A stretch of DNA of 64,000 nt from Antarcticimicrobium sediminis (lineage in GTDB: Bacteria; Pseudomonadota; Alphaproteobacteria; Rhodobacterales; Rhodobacteraceae). This document shows positions 36,300-45,786 of this stretch, in pieces. Location of the stretch: NCBI RefSeq assembly GCF_004348975.1, contig NZ_SMFP01000007.1, positions 1-64,000 on the forward strand, in the 5' to 3' direction. Made by a program: the position numbers and the translations under genes. How positions within the stretch are numbered: position 1 is the stretch's first letter; each line of letters starts with the position of its first letter. Under the pieces are notes generated by a model. That model was given only the letters and a program-made list of their open reading frames with translations. It was not told the DNA's origin and searched no databases.

Positions 36300-36956
36300 C
36301 TAATCCGCCTTGCGGCCAAGGTCAGCCTCTGCGCGGGCTTTTTTCTTGATCGCGTCGAACTTGGCCTTGATCCGGCCGCGGCGGCGATGCTGATAGGCAC
36401 GGATCAGCGGCACACTGAGAAAATAGGCGATGGTTCCGGCCACCGCGCCGGGGATCAAACCGCCGATCATATAGGGGTAGAAGATGTCGTGATAGAACCC
36501 CATCAGCCCGTGCCAATCGGCATCCCGATTGGTGAACAGCGCGATAAGATTGTCCTTCAGATCGCTCCCCGCATAGGCGAACTTGCGCAGAAACCCGGTA
36601 TGGCGTTTTTCGTCAAAAGTGGTGCCCAGCAGAAAATGCCCGGTCTTGAGCGAGATCACCCCGATCGGCACATAGGTCAGCGGATTGCCGAAGAACGTGG
36701 CGCTGAGCGCGGCCAGGATATTGCCCCGCATCAACCGCGCGATCAGGAAGGCGACGACAAAATGCATGCCGTAGAACGGGGTAAAGGTGGTGAACACCCC
36801 GGCCCAGATTCCCCGCGCGATCCGCTCGGGCGTATCCGGCAGGCGGCGGATACGGTGTTTCACATAGAGAAAGGCACGGTACCAGCCACCGCGGGGGTAA
36901 AAGAACTCGACAATGATCTTCAGGAGCGAGCGGCGATCCCGGCGTTTGAATACCAA
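36300..36956 (-). CDS. DUF2062 domain membrane protein
   Basis: A 218-residue protein with three or four TM helices (about 50-75, 85-105, 160-185). It has the DUF2062 pattern [18 protein letters not shown] and the loop [12 protein letters not shown], plus basic N- and C-terminal tails. The start is a TTG at 36956 with AAGGA about nine bases upstream, and it gives the expected family N-terminus VFKRRD. Function unknown. It lies between rsh and pdxJ in the same direction. Confidence 0.82.
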   Translation of the reverse strand: MVFKRRDRRSLLKIIVEFFYPRGGWYRAFLYVKHRIRRLPDTPERIARGIWAGVFTTFTPFYGMHFVVAFLIARLMRGNILAALSATFFGNPLTYVPIGVISLKTGHFLLGTTFDEKRHTGFLRKFAYAGSDLKDNLIALFTNRDADWHGLMGFYHDIFYPYMIGGLIPGAVAGTIAYFLSVPLIRAYQHRRRGRIKAKFDAIKKKARAEADLGRKAD

Positions 36957-36986
36957 CGTCGTCGTCCTTTCGTCCTGCCGCGGTTC

Positions 36987-39119
36987 TTAGCCCAACACGA
37001 CGTGGGCCGGTGACTTTTCGCGGTAACGTTCCACCGAGGCGACATCGCTTTCGGCCTCGAGCATCAGCATCAGTGAGTGGAGCTGCTCCACATCCCGTAA
37101 CTCCAGATCCAACATAAGGCGATAGAAGTCCGGTTTACGATCCACAAATACCAGATTGTTGATATTGGCCTTTTTCTCTCCGATCAATGTGCAAATACGT
37201 CCCAGCACCCCCGCATCGTTGCCGATGGTCAGCTCCAGCGTCACGCTGTAAACTGCCGGGTGGTTGCCCGAATGCCAATGCAGGTCGACCCAACGGGCTG
37301 GCTGATCCTCGAATTCGCTCAGCCGGTCGCAGTCGATCGTATGCACCACCACGCCCTTGCCGCGCGAGGTGATCCCGACAATGCGCTCGCCCGGCAGCGG
37401 CTGACAGCAGGGCGCGCGTTCAAAGCTTTGCCCCGGTTGCAGGCCGATCACCGCCCGGCGCGGGGAAATCTGCTCGCCCTCGTCGCGGACCAGTTCGGGA
37501 TAAACCGCCTGCACCACGTCATGAGCGGTGATTTCCGCGCTGCCCAGCCGCGCCAGCAGCTCGTCGCGATGTTTCAGCCGCAGATTGCGCGCCGCGGCGT
37601 CCAGCGCCTTGTCGGTGGCCTTGCGCCCCACATGTTCAAAGGCCGAGCGCGCCAGCTCTTGCCCCAGCTTGATAAAGCGTCCCCGGTCCAGCTCGCGCAG
37701 GGCGCGGCGGATCGCCGAGCGGGCCTTGCCGGTGGTGGCGATCTCCAGCCAGCTGACCTGCGGCATCTGCCCCTCGGCGGTGATGATCTCGACCGACTGG
37801 CCGTTCTTCAGACGGGTCCAGAGCGGAACCCGGATACCGTCCACCTTGGCCCCGACGCAGGCATGGCCGATGCGGGTGTGGATGGCATAGCCATAGTCGA
37901 TCGGCGTCGCCCCTCGGGGCAACTTGACCACGTCCCCCTTGGGGGTAAAGCAGAACACCTGATCGGAATACATCTCGAGCTTGACCGCTTCGAGAAATTC
38001 GTCGTGATCTTCTTCTGAATCGAACTGTTCGGTCAGCGAGGCGATCCATTTGGCCGGATCAACCGCAAACGGGTTTTGCGATCGCACCCCATCGCGATAG
38101 GACCAATGCGCCGCCACGCCGGTTTCGGCCACGTCATGCATCTGGCGGGTGCGGATCTGAACCTCGACCCGTTTGCCGTCGCGCCCCGACACCGTGGTAT
38201 GGATCGAGCGGTAGCCGTTCGATTTCGGCTGGCTGATATAATCCTTGAACCGGCCCGGCACCGCGCGCCAGCGCTGGTGAATGATGCCCAGCGCGCGATA
38301 GCAATCCTCTTCGCTGCCGGTGATGACGCGAAAGCCATAGATGTCGGACAGCCGGGAAAACCCCTGATCCTTTTCCTGCATCTTGCGCCAGATCGAATAG
38401 GGTTTCTTGGCCCGCCCGAACACCTCGGCCTCGATCTCTGCCTTTTCCAACTCCAGCCGCATGTCGCCGGTGATGCGGTGAATCACGTCACCGGTTTCGC
38501 GCTGCAACGTGATAAAGCGGCGGATGATCGATTGCCGGCCCTCGGGGTTGAGCACGCGAAAGGCCAGGTCTTCGAGTTCCTCGCGCATCCACTGCATGCC
38601 CATACGGCCTGCCAGCGGCGCGAAGATATCCATCGTCTCGCGGGCCTTTTGCTCCTGCTTTTCCGGCCGCATCGCCTTGATGGTGCGCATATTGTGCAGC
38701 CGGTCGGCAAGCTTGACCAGAATCACCCGCATGTCCTTGGACATCGCCATGAACAGCTTGCGGAAATTCTCGGCCTGCTTGGTCTCGCGGCTGGACAGCT
38801 GAAGATTGGTCAGCTTGGTCACACCATCGACCAGTTCGGCAACCTCGCGACCGAATTGCTCGGTCACCTCGGTATAGCTGGCCTTGGTATCCTCGATGGT
38901 GTCGTGCAGCAGCGCGGTGATGATCGTCGAATCATCCAGCCGCTGTTCGGTCAGGATCGCGGCGACAGCGACCGGGTGCGAAAAATACGGCTCACCGGAA
39001 TGGCGGAACTGCCCCTCGTGCATCTGCCGCCCATAGTCATAGGCGGCAGTGATACGATCAGCATTGGTTTTCGGATTATAATTGCGGACCAGCGCAATCA
39101 GATCTTCGGCTGAAATCAT
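36987..39119 (-). CDS. rsh: Bifunctional (p)ppGpp synthetase/hydrolase (RelA/SpoT homologue)
   Basis: Makes and degrades the alarmone (p)ppGpp in the stringent response. The 710-residue protein has the N-terminal HD hydrolase (HSGEPYFSHPVAVAAIL, then LLHDTIEDT), the synthetase domain (YGFRVITGSEEDCYRALG, KPYSIWRKMQEK, YISQPKSNGYRSIHT), a TGS domain around residues 380-450 (VFCFTPKGDVVKLPRG) and a C-terminal ACT domain. Both activities appear intact. rpoZ follows upstream on the same strand, as usual for rpoZ-spoT. Confidence 0.96.
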   Translation of the reverse strand: MISAEDLIALVRNYNPKTNADRITAAYDYGRQMHEGQFRHSGEPYFSHPVAVAAILTEQRLDDSTIITALLHDTIEDTKASYTEVTEQFGREVAELVDGVTKLTNLQLSSRETKQAENFRKLFMAMSKDMRVILVKLADRLHNMRTIKAMRPEKQEQKARETMDIFAPLAGRMGMQWMREELEDLAFRVLNPEGRQSIIRRFITLQRETGDVIHRITGDMRLELEKAEIEAEVFGRAKKPYSIWRKMQEKDQGFSRLSDIYGFRVITGSEEDCYRALGIIHQRWRAVPGRFKDYISQPKSNGYRSIHTTVSGRDGKRVEVQIRTRQMHDVAETGVAAHWSYRDGVRSQNPFAVDPAKWIASLTEQFDSEEDHDEFLEAVKLEMYSDQVFCFTPKGDVVKLPRGATPIDYGYAIHTRIGHACVGAKVDGIRVPLWTRLKNGQSVEIITAEGQMPQVSWLEIATTGKARSAIRRALRELDRGRFIKLGQELARSAFEHVGRKATDKALDAAARNLRLKHRDELLARLGSAEITAHDVVQAVYPELVRDEGEQISPRRAVIGLQPGQSFERAPCCQPLPGERIVGITSRGKGVVVHTIDCDRLSEFEDQPARWVDLHWHSGNHPAVYSVTLELTIGNDAGVLGRICTLIGEKKANINNLVFVDRKPDFYRLMLDLELRDVEQLHSLMLMLEAESDVASVERYREKSPAHVVLG

Positions 39120-39144
39120 TCGGTCCGCGTCCTCATATCCGCGC

Positions 39145-39498
39145 TCAGCCCTGGCCTTGGGCCTCCATCAGTTTGCGCAGCAGCATTTCCTCGTTCATGT
39201 CGTCCTCGGCCGGTTTGTCGGCTTCGGCCCCCATGAGCAGGGCCATCTGATCTTCTTCCGGCTCGTCCACTTCGATCTGAGTCTGGTTCGACTCGATCAA
39301 CCGTTCGCGCAGCTCATCGGCGCTTTGGGTCTCGTCGGCGATCTCACGCAGGGCGACAACCGGGTTCTTGTCGTTGTCGCGCTCTACCGTGATTGGCGTA
39401 CCCGCAGCAATCTCACGCGCACGATGCGCAGCCAACATCACCAGCTCAAACCGGTTTGGTACCTTATCAACGCAGTCTTCAACCGTCACGCGGGCCAT
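39145..39498 (-). CDS. rpoZ: RNA polymerase omega subunit
   Basis: Omega assists RNA polymerase assembly and is linked to ppGpp sensing. The 117-residue product begins [19 protein letters not shown], then [12 protein letters not shown] and [12 protein letters not shown], the whole conserved core; the acidic C-terminal tail is typical. The open frame extends upstream without family similarity, so I start at ATG 39498. It lies 25 bp before rsh. Confidence 0.95.
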   Translation of the reverse strand: MARVTVEDCVDKVPNRFELVMLAAHRAREIAAGTPITVERDNDKNPVVALREIADETQSADELRERLIESNQTQIEVDEPEEDQMALLMGAEADKPAEDDMNEEMLLRKLMEAQGQG

Positions 39499-39601
39499 GA
39501 GGAGATCTCCAATACAGTTCTGGGTCCGGAACGGCGGTTTGTAACCGCGAATCTTTACCTTGACAAGGCAGGAACGCGGCCGATCTGTAGAAAACAAAGG
39601 G

Positions 39602-40171
39602 TCATACCGGGCGGATCTCGGCCAAATCTGCCGCTGACAGCGCCGCCAGCATGTCCCGGACCGTCTGGCCCAGAATCGGATGCGCCCAGTCCGGCGCAAT
39701 ATCCGCCAGCGGCACCAGCACGAATCCCCGATCCTGCAGACGTGGATGCGGTAGAATCAACTGGTCTGGCGCGATGCGGCGCTGTTCCTCGGGCGACAGG
39801 TCGCGCCAGTGGGTCTGGGTGGCAGGATCCGGCGCAATGGTCCCATCGAGAGCCAGCAGATCCAGATCCAGCGTCCGCATCCCCCACCGTTGTTGCCGTT
39901 CGCGGCCAAACCCGGCCTCGATCGCATGCAGCGCGGCCAGACAGGCGGCCGGATCGTGATCTGTCTCCACCCGAACCACCGCATTGACATAGTCGGGGCC
40001 GGATCCGGGCGGAAAACAGGGGGTGGCAAAAAACCGACTGACAGCGCGCACCGAAAGCCCCTGCGCGGGCATCGCGGCCACCGCCGCAATCAGGGTCTGC
40101 GCAGGGGCGCCAACCCGCGATGGCAGGTTTGCCCCAAGCGCGATCAGGGCATTTGACCGGAATCCGGTCAA
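39602..40171 (-). CDS. folK: 2-amino-4-hydroxy-6-hydroxymethyldihydropteridine pyrophosphokinase
   Basis: Pyrophosphorylates the pterin in folate synthesis. The 189-residue protein carries [11 protein letters not shown] near the start, [20 protein letters not shown] and the signature [14 protein letters not shown], with LPHPRL later. The open frame begins with TTG at 40171. An ATG 13 bases upstream lies in a different frame, so the start codon or a possible frameshift near the N-terminus is uncertain. Divergent from the NYN-domain gene. Confidence 0.9.
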   Translation of the reverse strand: MTGFRSNALIALGANLPSRVGAPAQTLIAAVAAMPAQGLSVRAVSRFFATPCFPPGSGPDYVNAVVRVETDHDPAACLAALHAIEAGFGRERQQRWGMRTLDLDLLALDGTIAPDPATQTHWRDLSPEEQRRIAPDQLILPHPRLQDRGFVLVPLADIAPDWAHPILGQTVRDMLAALSAADLAEIRPV

Positions 40172-40306
40172 TTTGGGTACTCATTCATGCAGACTCGAAC
40201 CTTGCGGCACACTGAGATTCTCTTATTTTAAGCATATCTTTTCGCCAAATTTAATCACTCACATACGGAACGCCACGGCGAATTGAGCATATTGGAAGGA
40301 CATTTG

Positions 40307-40879
40307 ATGTTTTACAAAGACGAACGGCTTGCGCTGTTCATCGATGGTTCGAATTTATACGCTGCGGCCAAGGCCCTGGGGTTCGACATCGACTACAAAC
40401 TGCTCCGGCAGGAATTTATGCGGCGCGGCAAATTGCTGCGCGCATTTTACTATACCGCCCTCCTTGAAAATGACGAGTATTCTCCGATTCGCCCCTTGGT
40501 GGACTGGCTGCATTATAACGGCTTCACCATGGTCACCAAACCGGCCAAGGAATACACCGACAGCATGGGGCGGCGTAAGGTCAAGGGCAACATGGATATC
40601 GAACTTGCAGTCGATGCCATGGAACTGGCGCCGCGCGTTGACCATATCGTGCTGTTCTCTGGCGATGGCGATTTTCGTCCGCTGGTGGCCAGCCTGCAAC
40701 GCCAAGGGGTTCGGGTGTCTGTGGTCTCGACCATTCGCAGCCAGCCGCCGATGATCTCGGACGATCTGCGCCGCCAGGCCGATAACTTCATCGAGTTGGA
40801 GGAGTTGAAAGACGTGATCGGGCGTCCGCCGCGCGAAACCCAGGTGCAGCCACGTAGCGTTGCCTACGCGGCCGACTGA
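40307..40879 (+). CDS. NYN domain protein, LabA/DUF88 family
   Basis: A 190-residue PIN-like nuclease-fold protein. The acidic residues of the active site are visible: ALFIDGSNLYAAA, GNMDIELAVDAM and LFSGDGDFRPLV, as in LabA and NYN RNases. GGAAGGA lies six bases before the ATG at 40307, upstream of which is AT-rich noncoding DNA. Members probably cleave or process RNA; the target is unknown. A terminator follows at 40898. Confidence 0.9.
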   Translation: MFYKDERLALFIDGSNLYAAAKALGFDIDYKLLRQEFMRRGKLLRAFYYTALLENDEYSPIRPLVDWLHYNGFTMVTKPAKEYTDSMGRRKVKGNMDIELAVDAMELAPRVDHIVLFSGDGDFRPLVASLQRQGVRVSVVSTIRSQPPMISDDLRRQADNFIELEELKDVIGRPPRETQVQPRSVAYAAD

Positions 40880-40897
40880 GCGGTCTTCGGGCTGAGG

Positions 40898-40928
40898 GCC
40901 GTGCCGGATTGGGGTCCGGCACGGCTTT
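40898..40928 (+). terminator. Intrinsic terminator after the NYN gene
   Basis: GCCGTGCCGGA (40898-40908) pairs with TCCGGCACGGC (40915-40925), a perfect 11-bp stem, loop TTGGGG, then TTT. Confidence 0.88.
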
Positions 40929-41161
40929 CAGCCCCCCCGCTTGGGTGTTCATCGCATCCTGTTATGTGACCACATCGTTTGGCTTTAGCTGTCTTTGCCC
41001 CGACCTGCGGTTGCGCGGGCAAATCCCCCCCTCCTTTCGATGCCTTGTCTCCCACCTGCCAGCCTCTCACGCCGGATGGCCCTATCCGGGCTGAGTGAAC
41101 GGCCCGCGGGCTGGACCATCGCGGCCAGAGGCCTTACCTGTCGGGTCAAGGAGACCGCGAC

Positions 41162-42112
41162 ATGAGCAAACCGCCCCTCACCCTGTATCTTGCCGCGCCG
41201 CGCGGGTTCTGCGCCGGCGTCGACCGCGCCATCAAGATCGTCGAAATGGCGCTGCAGAAATGGGGCGCGCCGGTCTATGTGCGCCACGAAATCGTGCACA
41301 ACAAATTCGTCGTCGATGGGCTTCGCGACAAGGGGGCGGTCTTTGTCGAGGATCTGAAGGATTGTCCCGAGGATCGGCCGGTGATCTTCTCGGCCCATGG
41401 CGTACCGAAATCGGTCCCGGCCGAGGCGGCGCAACGGCAGATGGTCTATGTCGATGCCACCTGCCCGCTGGTGTCAAAGGTGCATATCGAGGCGCAGCGC
41501 CATTCTGAAAACGGGCTGCAGATGGTCATGATCGGCCATGCCGGCCACCCCGAAACCATCGGCACCATGGGCCAGCTTCCCGAGGGCGAGGTGGTGCTGG
41601 TTGAAACCCCCGAGGATGTGGCGAAGATTGAGGTGCGCAATCCCGACAAGCTCGCCTATGTCACCCAGACCACGCTCAGCATTGATGACACCGCCGATAT
41701 CGTCGCCGCCCTGCAGGCCCGGTTCCCGGCCATCGTCGGGCCGCACAAGGAAGACATCTGCTACGCCACCACCAACCGGCAAGAGGCGGTCAAGGCGATG
41801 GCGCAAAACTGCGACGCCATGCTGGTGGTGGGCGCGCCGAACTCGTCGAATTCGCGCCGTCTGGTCGAGGTCGGCGCCAAGGCCGGATGCCGATATTCGC
41901 AACTGGTGCAGCGGGCCGACAACATCGACTGGCGCGCGCTGGAGGGGATCACCAGTATTGGCATCACCGCCGGGGCCTCGGCCCCCGAGGTGCTGGTAAA
42001 CGAGGTCATCGACGCCTTTCGCGCCCGCTATGAGGTGACGGTGGAAACCGTACAGACCGCCGTCGAAAATGTAGAATTCAAGGTGCCGCGCGTGTTGCGC
42101 GCGCCAGCCTGA
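41162..42112 (+). CDS. ispH: 4-hydroxy-3-methylbut-2-enyl diphosphate reductase
   Basis: Last step of the MEP isoprenoid pathway, an iron-sulfur enzyme yielding IPP and DMAPP. The 316-residue protein has the three conserved cysteine contexts [19 protein letters not shown] and [10 protein letters not shown] with AGCRYSQ (the third cysteine), plus the EIVHN histidine, the HAGHPE histidine, and [18 protein letters not shown] precedes the ATG. It heads a run of four plus-strand genes. Confidence 0.96.
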   Translation: MSKPPLTLYLAAPRGFCAGVDRAIKIVEMALQKWGAPVYVRHEIVHNKFVVDGLRDKGAVFVEDLKDCPEDRPVIFSAHGVPKSVPAEAAQRQMVYVDATCPLVSKVHIEAQRHSENGLQMVMIGHAGHPETIGTMGQLPEGEVVLVETPEDVAKIEVRNPDKLAYVTQTTLSIDDTADIVAALQARFPAIVGPHKEDICYATTNRQEAVKAMAQNCDAMLVVGAPNSSNSRRLVEVGAKAGCRYSQLVQRADNIDWRALEGITSIGITAGASAPEVLVNEVIDAFRARYEVTVETVQTAVENVEFKVPRVLRAPA

Positions 42113-42124
42113 CCGGGGCCGAGT

Positions 42125-42577
42125 TTGAGCCGCGTTCCCACCTTTCCGCTGCTGCTTGGCGTTGCCGGGCTGATCCCGTTCCTCTGGGGCGCCGCGACCT
42201 ATCTGAGCGCCGATCTCGGGGCTTGGGGCGCGACCCGACTGGGGCCGCGGTTCGTCGGCCCCTATGTCCAACTGTTCTATGGCTCGGTGGTTCTCAGCTT
42301 CATGTCCGGCGTTCTTTGGGGCTTTGCCGCCCGCGCCCGCGGCGGTCAGGGCACAACCGGCTATGTGCTGGCGGTGCTGCCTGCGCTTTGGGCCTTTTTC
42401 ATGACCGGCGGCGGGCCGGTGACGGCGGGCCTGAACCTGATCTTCGGCTTTGCCGGTCTGCTGCTGCTTGATGCCGCCTTTGCCCATTGGGGCCTCGCGC
42501 CGTCCTGGTGGTTGCGGCTGCGGCTGCGGTTCACCGGGGTGGTGATTGCCTGCCTCGCCGTGGGGGTCTGGCTGTGA
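42125..42577 (+). CDS. DUF3429 family membrane protein
   Basis: A 150-residue hydrophobic protein with five helices, matching the DUF3429 family with LLGVAGLIPFLWGAAT, VQLFYGSVVLSFMSGVLWG and a GLNLIFGFAGLLLLD segment. The start appears to be a TTG at 42125; no ATG or GTG fits the N-terminus better. Its stop overlaps the next start by four bases (GTGA). Function unknown. Confidence 0.82.
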   Translation: MSRVPTFPLLLGVAGLIPFLWGAATYLSADLGAWGATRLGPRFVGPYVQLFYGSVVLSFMSGVLWGFAARARGGQGTTGYVLAVLPALWAFFMTGGGPVTAGLNLIFGFAGLLLLDAAFAHWGLAPSWWLRLRLRFTGVVIACLAVGVWL

Positions 42578-43167
42578 GCGATCCCGAGACGATCCGCATC
42601 TACGACGAACGCGCGGCGGATTACGCCGGGATGACGGATGCCTATAACACGACGGACCCGCGCCTGACCGCATTCATCGCCGCCTGCCCGGCGGCGGGTC
42701 GGGTGCTGGATCTTGGCTGCGGGCCGGGCGCGGCGGCGGCGAAGATGGCCGAGGCCGGGTTGAAGGTCGAGGCGGTCGATGCCTCGGCCGCGATGGTGGA
42801 AATGGCGGCCAAACATCCCGGCGTCAGCGCCCGGCAGGCCACGTTCGACGAGATCACGGGCACTGCCACCTATGACGGCATCTGGGCCAATTTCAGCCTG
42901 CTGCACGCCCCCCGCGCCGATTTCCCCCGCCATCTGGCGGCGCTGCACCACGCGATCAAACCCGGCGGGGTCTTTCTGATCGGGCTGAAGCTGGGTAAGG
43001 GAGAAGCCCGCGACCGCATCGGGCGGCTCTACACCTATTACACCGAGGACGAATTGATGGACCACCTGCGCAAGGCGGGCTTCACGCCCGGCGATATCAG
43101 ACATGGCAGCGGCGAAGGGCTGGACGGCTCCACCGCGCCGTGGATTTCGGTGATCGCCCATGGCTAA
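42574..43167 (+). CDS. Class I SAM-dependent methyltransferase
   Basis: A 197-residue Rossmann methyltransferase. Motif I is [15 protein letters not shown], then [14 protein letters not shown] (motif II), and [16 protein letters not shown] with the [17 protein letters not shown] segment. The substrate is unknown. The GTG start at 42574 overlaps the DUF3429 stop, and rnhA begins inside its last codons (8-bp overlap), so the three genes are translationally coupled. Confidence 0.9.
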   Translation: MSDPETIRIYDERAADYAGMTDAYNTTDPRLTAFIAACPAAGRVLDLGCGPGAAAAKMAEAGLKVEAVDASAAMVEMAAKHPGVSARQATFDEITGTATYDGIWANFSLLHAPRADFPRHLAALHHAIKPGGVFLIGLKLGKGEARDRIGRLYTYYTEDELMDHLRKAGFTPGDIRHGSGEGLDGSTAPWISVIAHG

Positions 43168-43618
43168 GTTGATCGCCTATACCGACGGGGCCTGTTCCGG
43201 AAACCCCGGTCCGGGCGGCTGGGGCGTGCTGCTGCGCGCGATCGAGGACGGCAAGATCGTCAAGCAACGCGAGCTCAAGGGCGGCGAAGCGGCCACCACC
43301 AACAACCGGATGGAGCTTTTGGCCGCGATCAACGCGCTGGAAAGCCTGACGCGCCCCACCGAACTCACCGTCATCACCGACAGCAACTATGTGAAGAACG
43401 GCATCACCGGCTGGATCTTTGGCTGGAAAAAGAACGGCTGGAAGAACGCGGCGAAAAAGCCGGTGAAGAACGTCGAACTTTGGCAGCGGCTGGACGCGGC
43501 GCAGCACCAGCACAAGGTGACCTGGGAATGGGTCAAGGGCCATGCCGGCCACCCGGAGAACGAACGCGCCGACGAACTGGCGCGCGAGGGGATGAAACCC
43601 TACAAGACCCGGGGCTAA
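43160..43618 (+). CDS. rnhA: Ribonuclease HI
   Basis: Cleaves RNA in RNA-DNA hybrids. The 152-residue enzyme has all four acidic residues in order: [41 protein letters not shown] and a C-terminal DELA within [11 protein letters not shown], plus HAGHPEN. It overlaps the methyltransferase gene by eight bases and converges with the caspase-like gene, sharing four bases. Confidence 0.96.
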   Translation: MAKLIAYTDGACSGNPGPGGWGVLLRAIEDGKIVKQRELKGGEAATTNNRMELLAAINALESLTRPTELTVITDSNYVKNGITGWIFGWKKNGWKNAAKKPVKNVELWQRLDAAQHQHKVTWEWVKGHAGHPENERADELAREGMKPYKTRG

Positions 43619-45165
43619 TCGCAGTCGAACAGCTTGCGTCGCGGCCCGATGCAATCCGAAGAAATGACCGGCGCCAGCTTAGTGGTGTCTTTGCGCGTTC
43701 GGGCACCGATGAGATTGGTGCCGGTGCCCTGCGGTGAGGACGCGGCCGCTGACCCGCGCACCGAAGGGGGCTTCGCAGGGGTTTTTTGCAGAGTTTTTTG
43801 CGCGGCTTTGGGCGCTGGGGCCTTGGCGGTTTGCGGTCGCGGACGGGCCGCCACCGGGGCCTGTTTGCATTCCGTTCCGGCATGGCGCGCCAGCAGGCTG
43901 CGGAGCACGATCAGTCCAACGACATCGCCCGGCATGGCGCTCGGCACCTCTATCCCGGCCGCATCGCCAAAGGCGGCAAGCCCGCGCCGCGAATTGCGAC
44001 CCAAAATGCCATCAATACCACCCCGGTAGCAGCCGCTGGCGTGCAGCGCGCGCTGGATGTCACGGGCGACCTCTGCCGTCGTTGGCAAGACCGGGGCGGG
44101 GGCGGGCATCGGCTCTCCCCGCGTCTCGCCCGGCGGTTCGGTCTGCACCGTGTCCTGCACCGTTCCCTGTACGTTGCCCGGTAGTGTGCCCTGTGGTTCG
44201 GGGCGAGTGTCCTTGCGCAGCGCCTCGCGCCGCTCCAATGCAAAGCCGTACAGCGGATGGTCGCTCTGCCCCTGATGGCGGATCAAGAAGCCGTCCCAGC
44301 CGGCCAGCGTTCCGTCGCGGTCGATACGCACGAAATCCTCGGCCAAGGATACCCCCGCCGCGGTCTGCGCGGCGGATGTGTCGGGCGCAGGCGATTGGGG
44401 CTGGACGCCCGCGCTTTGCGGGTTGATCACATAGGCCCCGCCCCCCAGCGAGGAATAGACAAACGGCGCGGCCCCCGGCACGGACTTGCGCATCCCGTCG
44501 CGGACCCGGCCCAACACCCGGCGCACATCCGCCGGTGGCCCGTCCAGCGCGGCAAGAAACGCCGCCGTGAAGGGGGAATTGCCGCCCTCGGCCCCGTCCG
44601 GGGTGATCGCGCCCGCGGCGGCGGCATAGGCCACCAGCGTATCGCTCTGATTGGTGCGCAAATCGGCCAGCCCCTGCCCGATGGCGCGGCTTGATCCCGA
44701 TTGTTGCATCCGGATGACGAACGGATTGTTCCGGCAGGCGTCCAGCACCACCATCTTCATCACATGCGCCCCCGAGATCTGACGCAGCACAAGATCCAGA
44801 TCGACCATCTCCAGCGGCGCGTCGCGTTCATCCTCCAGCCGGGCATCGACCGGGACAAGGTAATTGACCCCGCCGATCTCGATCCCGTGGCCGGCGTAAT
44901 AGACCAGCGCGATATCGGCACGATCCGCCATGTCGCGGAACTGACGCAGCGTATCGCGCATGCCGACCCGGCCCAGATTATCGCCGCGCATCACCGTGAA
45001 TCCCTGCCGTGTCAGCGCCGCCGCCACGGCGGTGGAATCATTGCGGGGATTGTCCAGCGGGGCGACCGTGGAATAAGCGGAATTGCCGATCACCAGCGCC
45101 ACCCGCTCGGCCCGGACGCCCGAGGACAGGATCAGCAGAATGAAAATCAGGAACAGACGGTGCAT
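43615..45165 (-). CDS. Secreted caspase-family (C14-like) peptidase
   Basis: A 516-residue exported protein. A signal peptide (about residues 1-19, ending GVRA) is followed by a caspase-fold domain with the His-Cys dyad: His93 in [12 protein letters not shown] and Cys144 in [11 protein letters not shown]. After a linker and a region with [12 protein letters not shown] there is a peptidoglycan-binding-like repeat (about 385-430, [17 protein letters not shown]) and a Ala/Pro/Lys-rich tail ending in [13 protein letters not shown], with further cysteines. Bacterial caspase homologues (orthocaspases) of this form occur in many Rhodobacteraceae; their targets are unknown. A degenerate receiver gene lies 85 bp upstream on the same strand. 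Confidence 0.88.
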   Translation of the reverse strand: MHRLFLIFILLILSSGVRAERVALVIGNSAYSTVAPLDNPRNDSTAVAAALTRQGFTVMRGDNLGRVGMRDTLRQFRDMADRADIALVYYAGHGIEIGGVNYLVPVDARLEDERDAPLEMVDLDLVLRQISGAHVMKMVVLDACRNNPFVIRMQQSGSSRAIGQGLADLRTNQSDTLVAYAAAAGAITPDGAEGGNSPFTAAFLAALDGPPADVRRVLGRVRDGMRKSVPGAAPFVYSSLGGGAYVINPQSAGVQPQSPAPDTSAAQTAAGVSLAEDFVRIDRDGTLAGWDGFLIRHQGQSDHPLYGFALERREALRKDTRPEPQGTLPGNVQGTVQDTVQTEPPGETRGEPMPAPAPVLPTTAEVARDIQRALHASGCYRGGIDGILGRNSRRGLAAFGDAAGIEVPSAMPGDVVGLIVLRSLLARHAGTECKQAPVAARPRPQTAKAPAPKAAQKTLQKTPAKPPSVRGSAAASSPQGTGTNLIGARTRKDTTKLAPVISSDCIGPRRKLFDCD

Positions 45166-45250
45166 ACCCAGCCCCTTGCTGTGAAACTGGACCCGTCACC
45201 ACGAAACCCTGCGCGGGTCACATACGCGCGTGGACCCGGGCCCCAACACG

Positions 45251-45613
45251 TCACCGCGGTTTGCCGTGATGTTCCACGATCGCCGCCAGATCCTCGGGCG
45301 TTGTGCTGCTGCGGACATAGGCGCAGGCGTTGGCGCTGAGGGCAAAGATCGACCCATCAGAGAAAAAGCTGGTATCGGTGACAAACACCACCCGCGTTTC
45401 CGGGCTGCTATAGCTAGCGAAATCGGCCACCGCCAGCGCGCTGCCCTCAGTCAGCATCAGGTCCAGCACGATGATGTCGAACCGCCCCGACTGCAACGCA
45501 AGGATTGCCGCACTTTGGGTTTGGACCAGACTCACCGTCCCGCCCTCTCGCCGCAGATGCCGCGCCCAGAGGTCGCCAAGATCCGGATCGCTTTCGACGA
45601 TGAGAATATCCAT
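45251..45613 (-). CDS. Response-regulator receiver domain protein, degenerate
   Basis: A standalone receiver of 120 residues. The acidic pocket is partly retained (ILIVESDPDLG) and the phosphoacceptor Asp is present (IIVLDLMLTEGSA), with the Thr position in VFVTDT. The usual Lys-Pro pair is lost: the loop reads ACAYVRSSTTPEDL against DDYLTKPF in typical receivers. No output domain follows. I start at ATG 45613 with AGGA six bases upstream; an ATG at 45646 is possible. It lies in the same direction as, and just before, the caspase gene. Confidence 0.78.
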   Translation of the reverse strand: MDILIVESDPDLGDLWARHLRREGGTVSLVQTQSAAILALQSGRFDIIVLDLMLTEGSALAVADFASYSSPETRVVFVTDTSFFSDGSIFALSANACAYVRSSTTPEDLAAIVEHHGKPR

Positions 45614-45662
45614 GGCCTCGTCCTGCGCGAATTTGCGCCTCCTCATGGCGTTACCTTGCCGC

Positions 45663-45682
45663 GTTAACCTTTGATGTTAACC
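45663..45682. repeat. Direct repeat GTTAACCT, 12-bp period
   Basis: GTTAACCT at 45663-45670 and again at 45675-45682, centred in the gap between the receiver gene and cobC; GTTAAC itself is palindromic. A possible regulatory site. Confidence 0.4.
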
Positions 45683-45786
45683 TGTTTTGTCGCGTTCTCC
45701 AAACACAGACCTGACGGCTGGCTTGTGCCGAGGCGAAAAATCCGGTTGAAGCGGCCCAATCCCCCCTTTCAGACCGGGTTTGTCCA

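Noticed and set aside
40172-40306. A tRNA or small RNA in the AT-rich folK-NYN gap
   Set aside because: No cloverleaf, no conserved T-loop and no terminator are visible; likely just a divergent promoter region.
45647-45786. A cobalamin riboswitch upstream of cobC
   Set aside because: The gap is too short and shows no B12-box-like sequence or extended stem structure.
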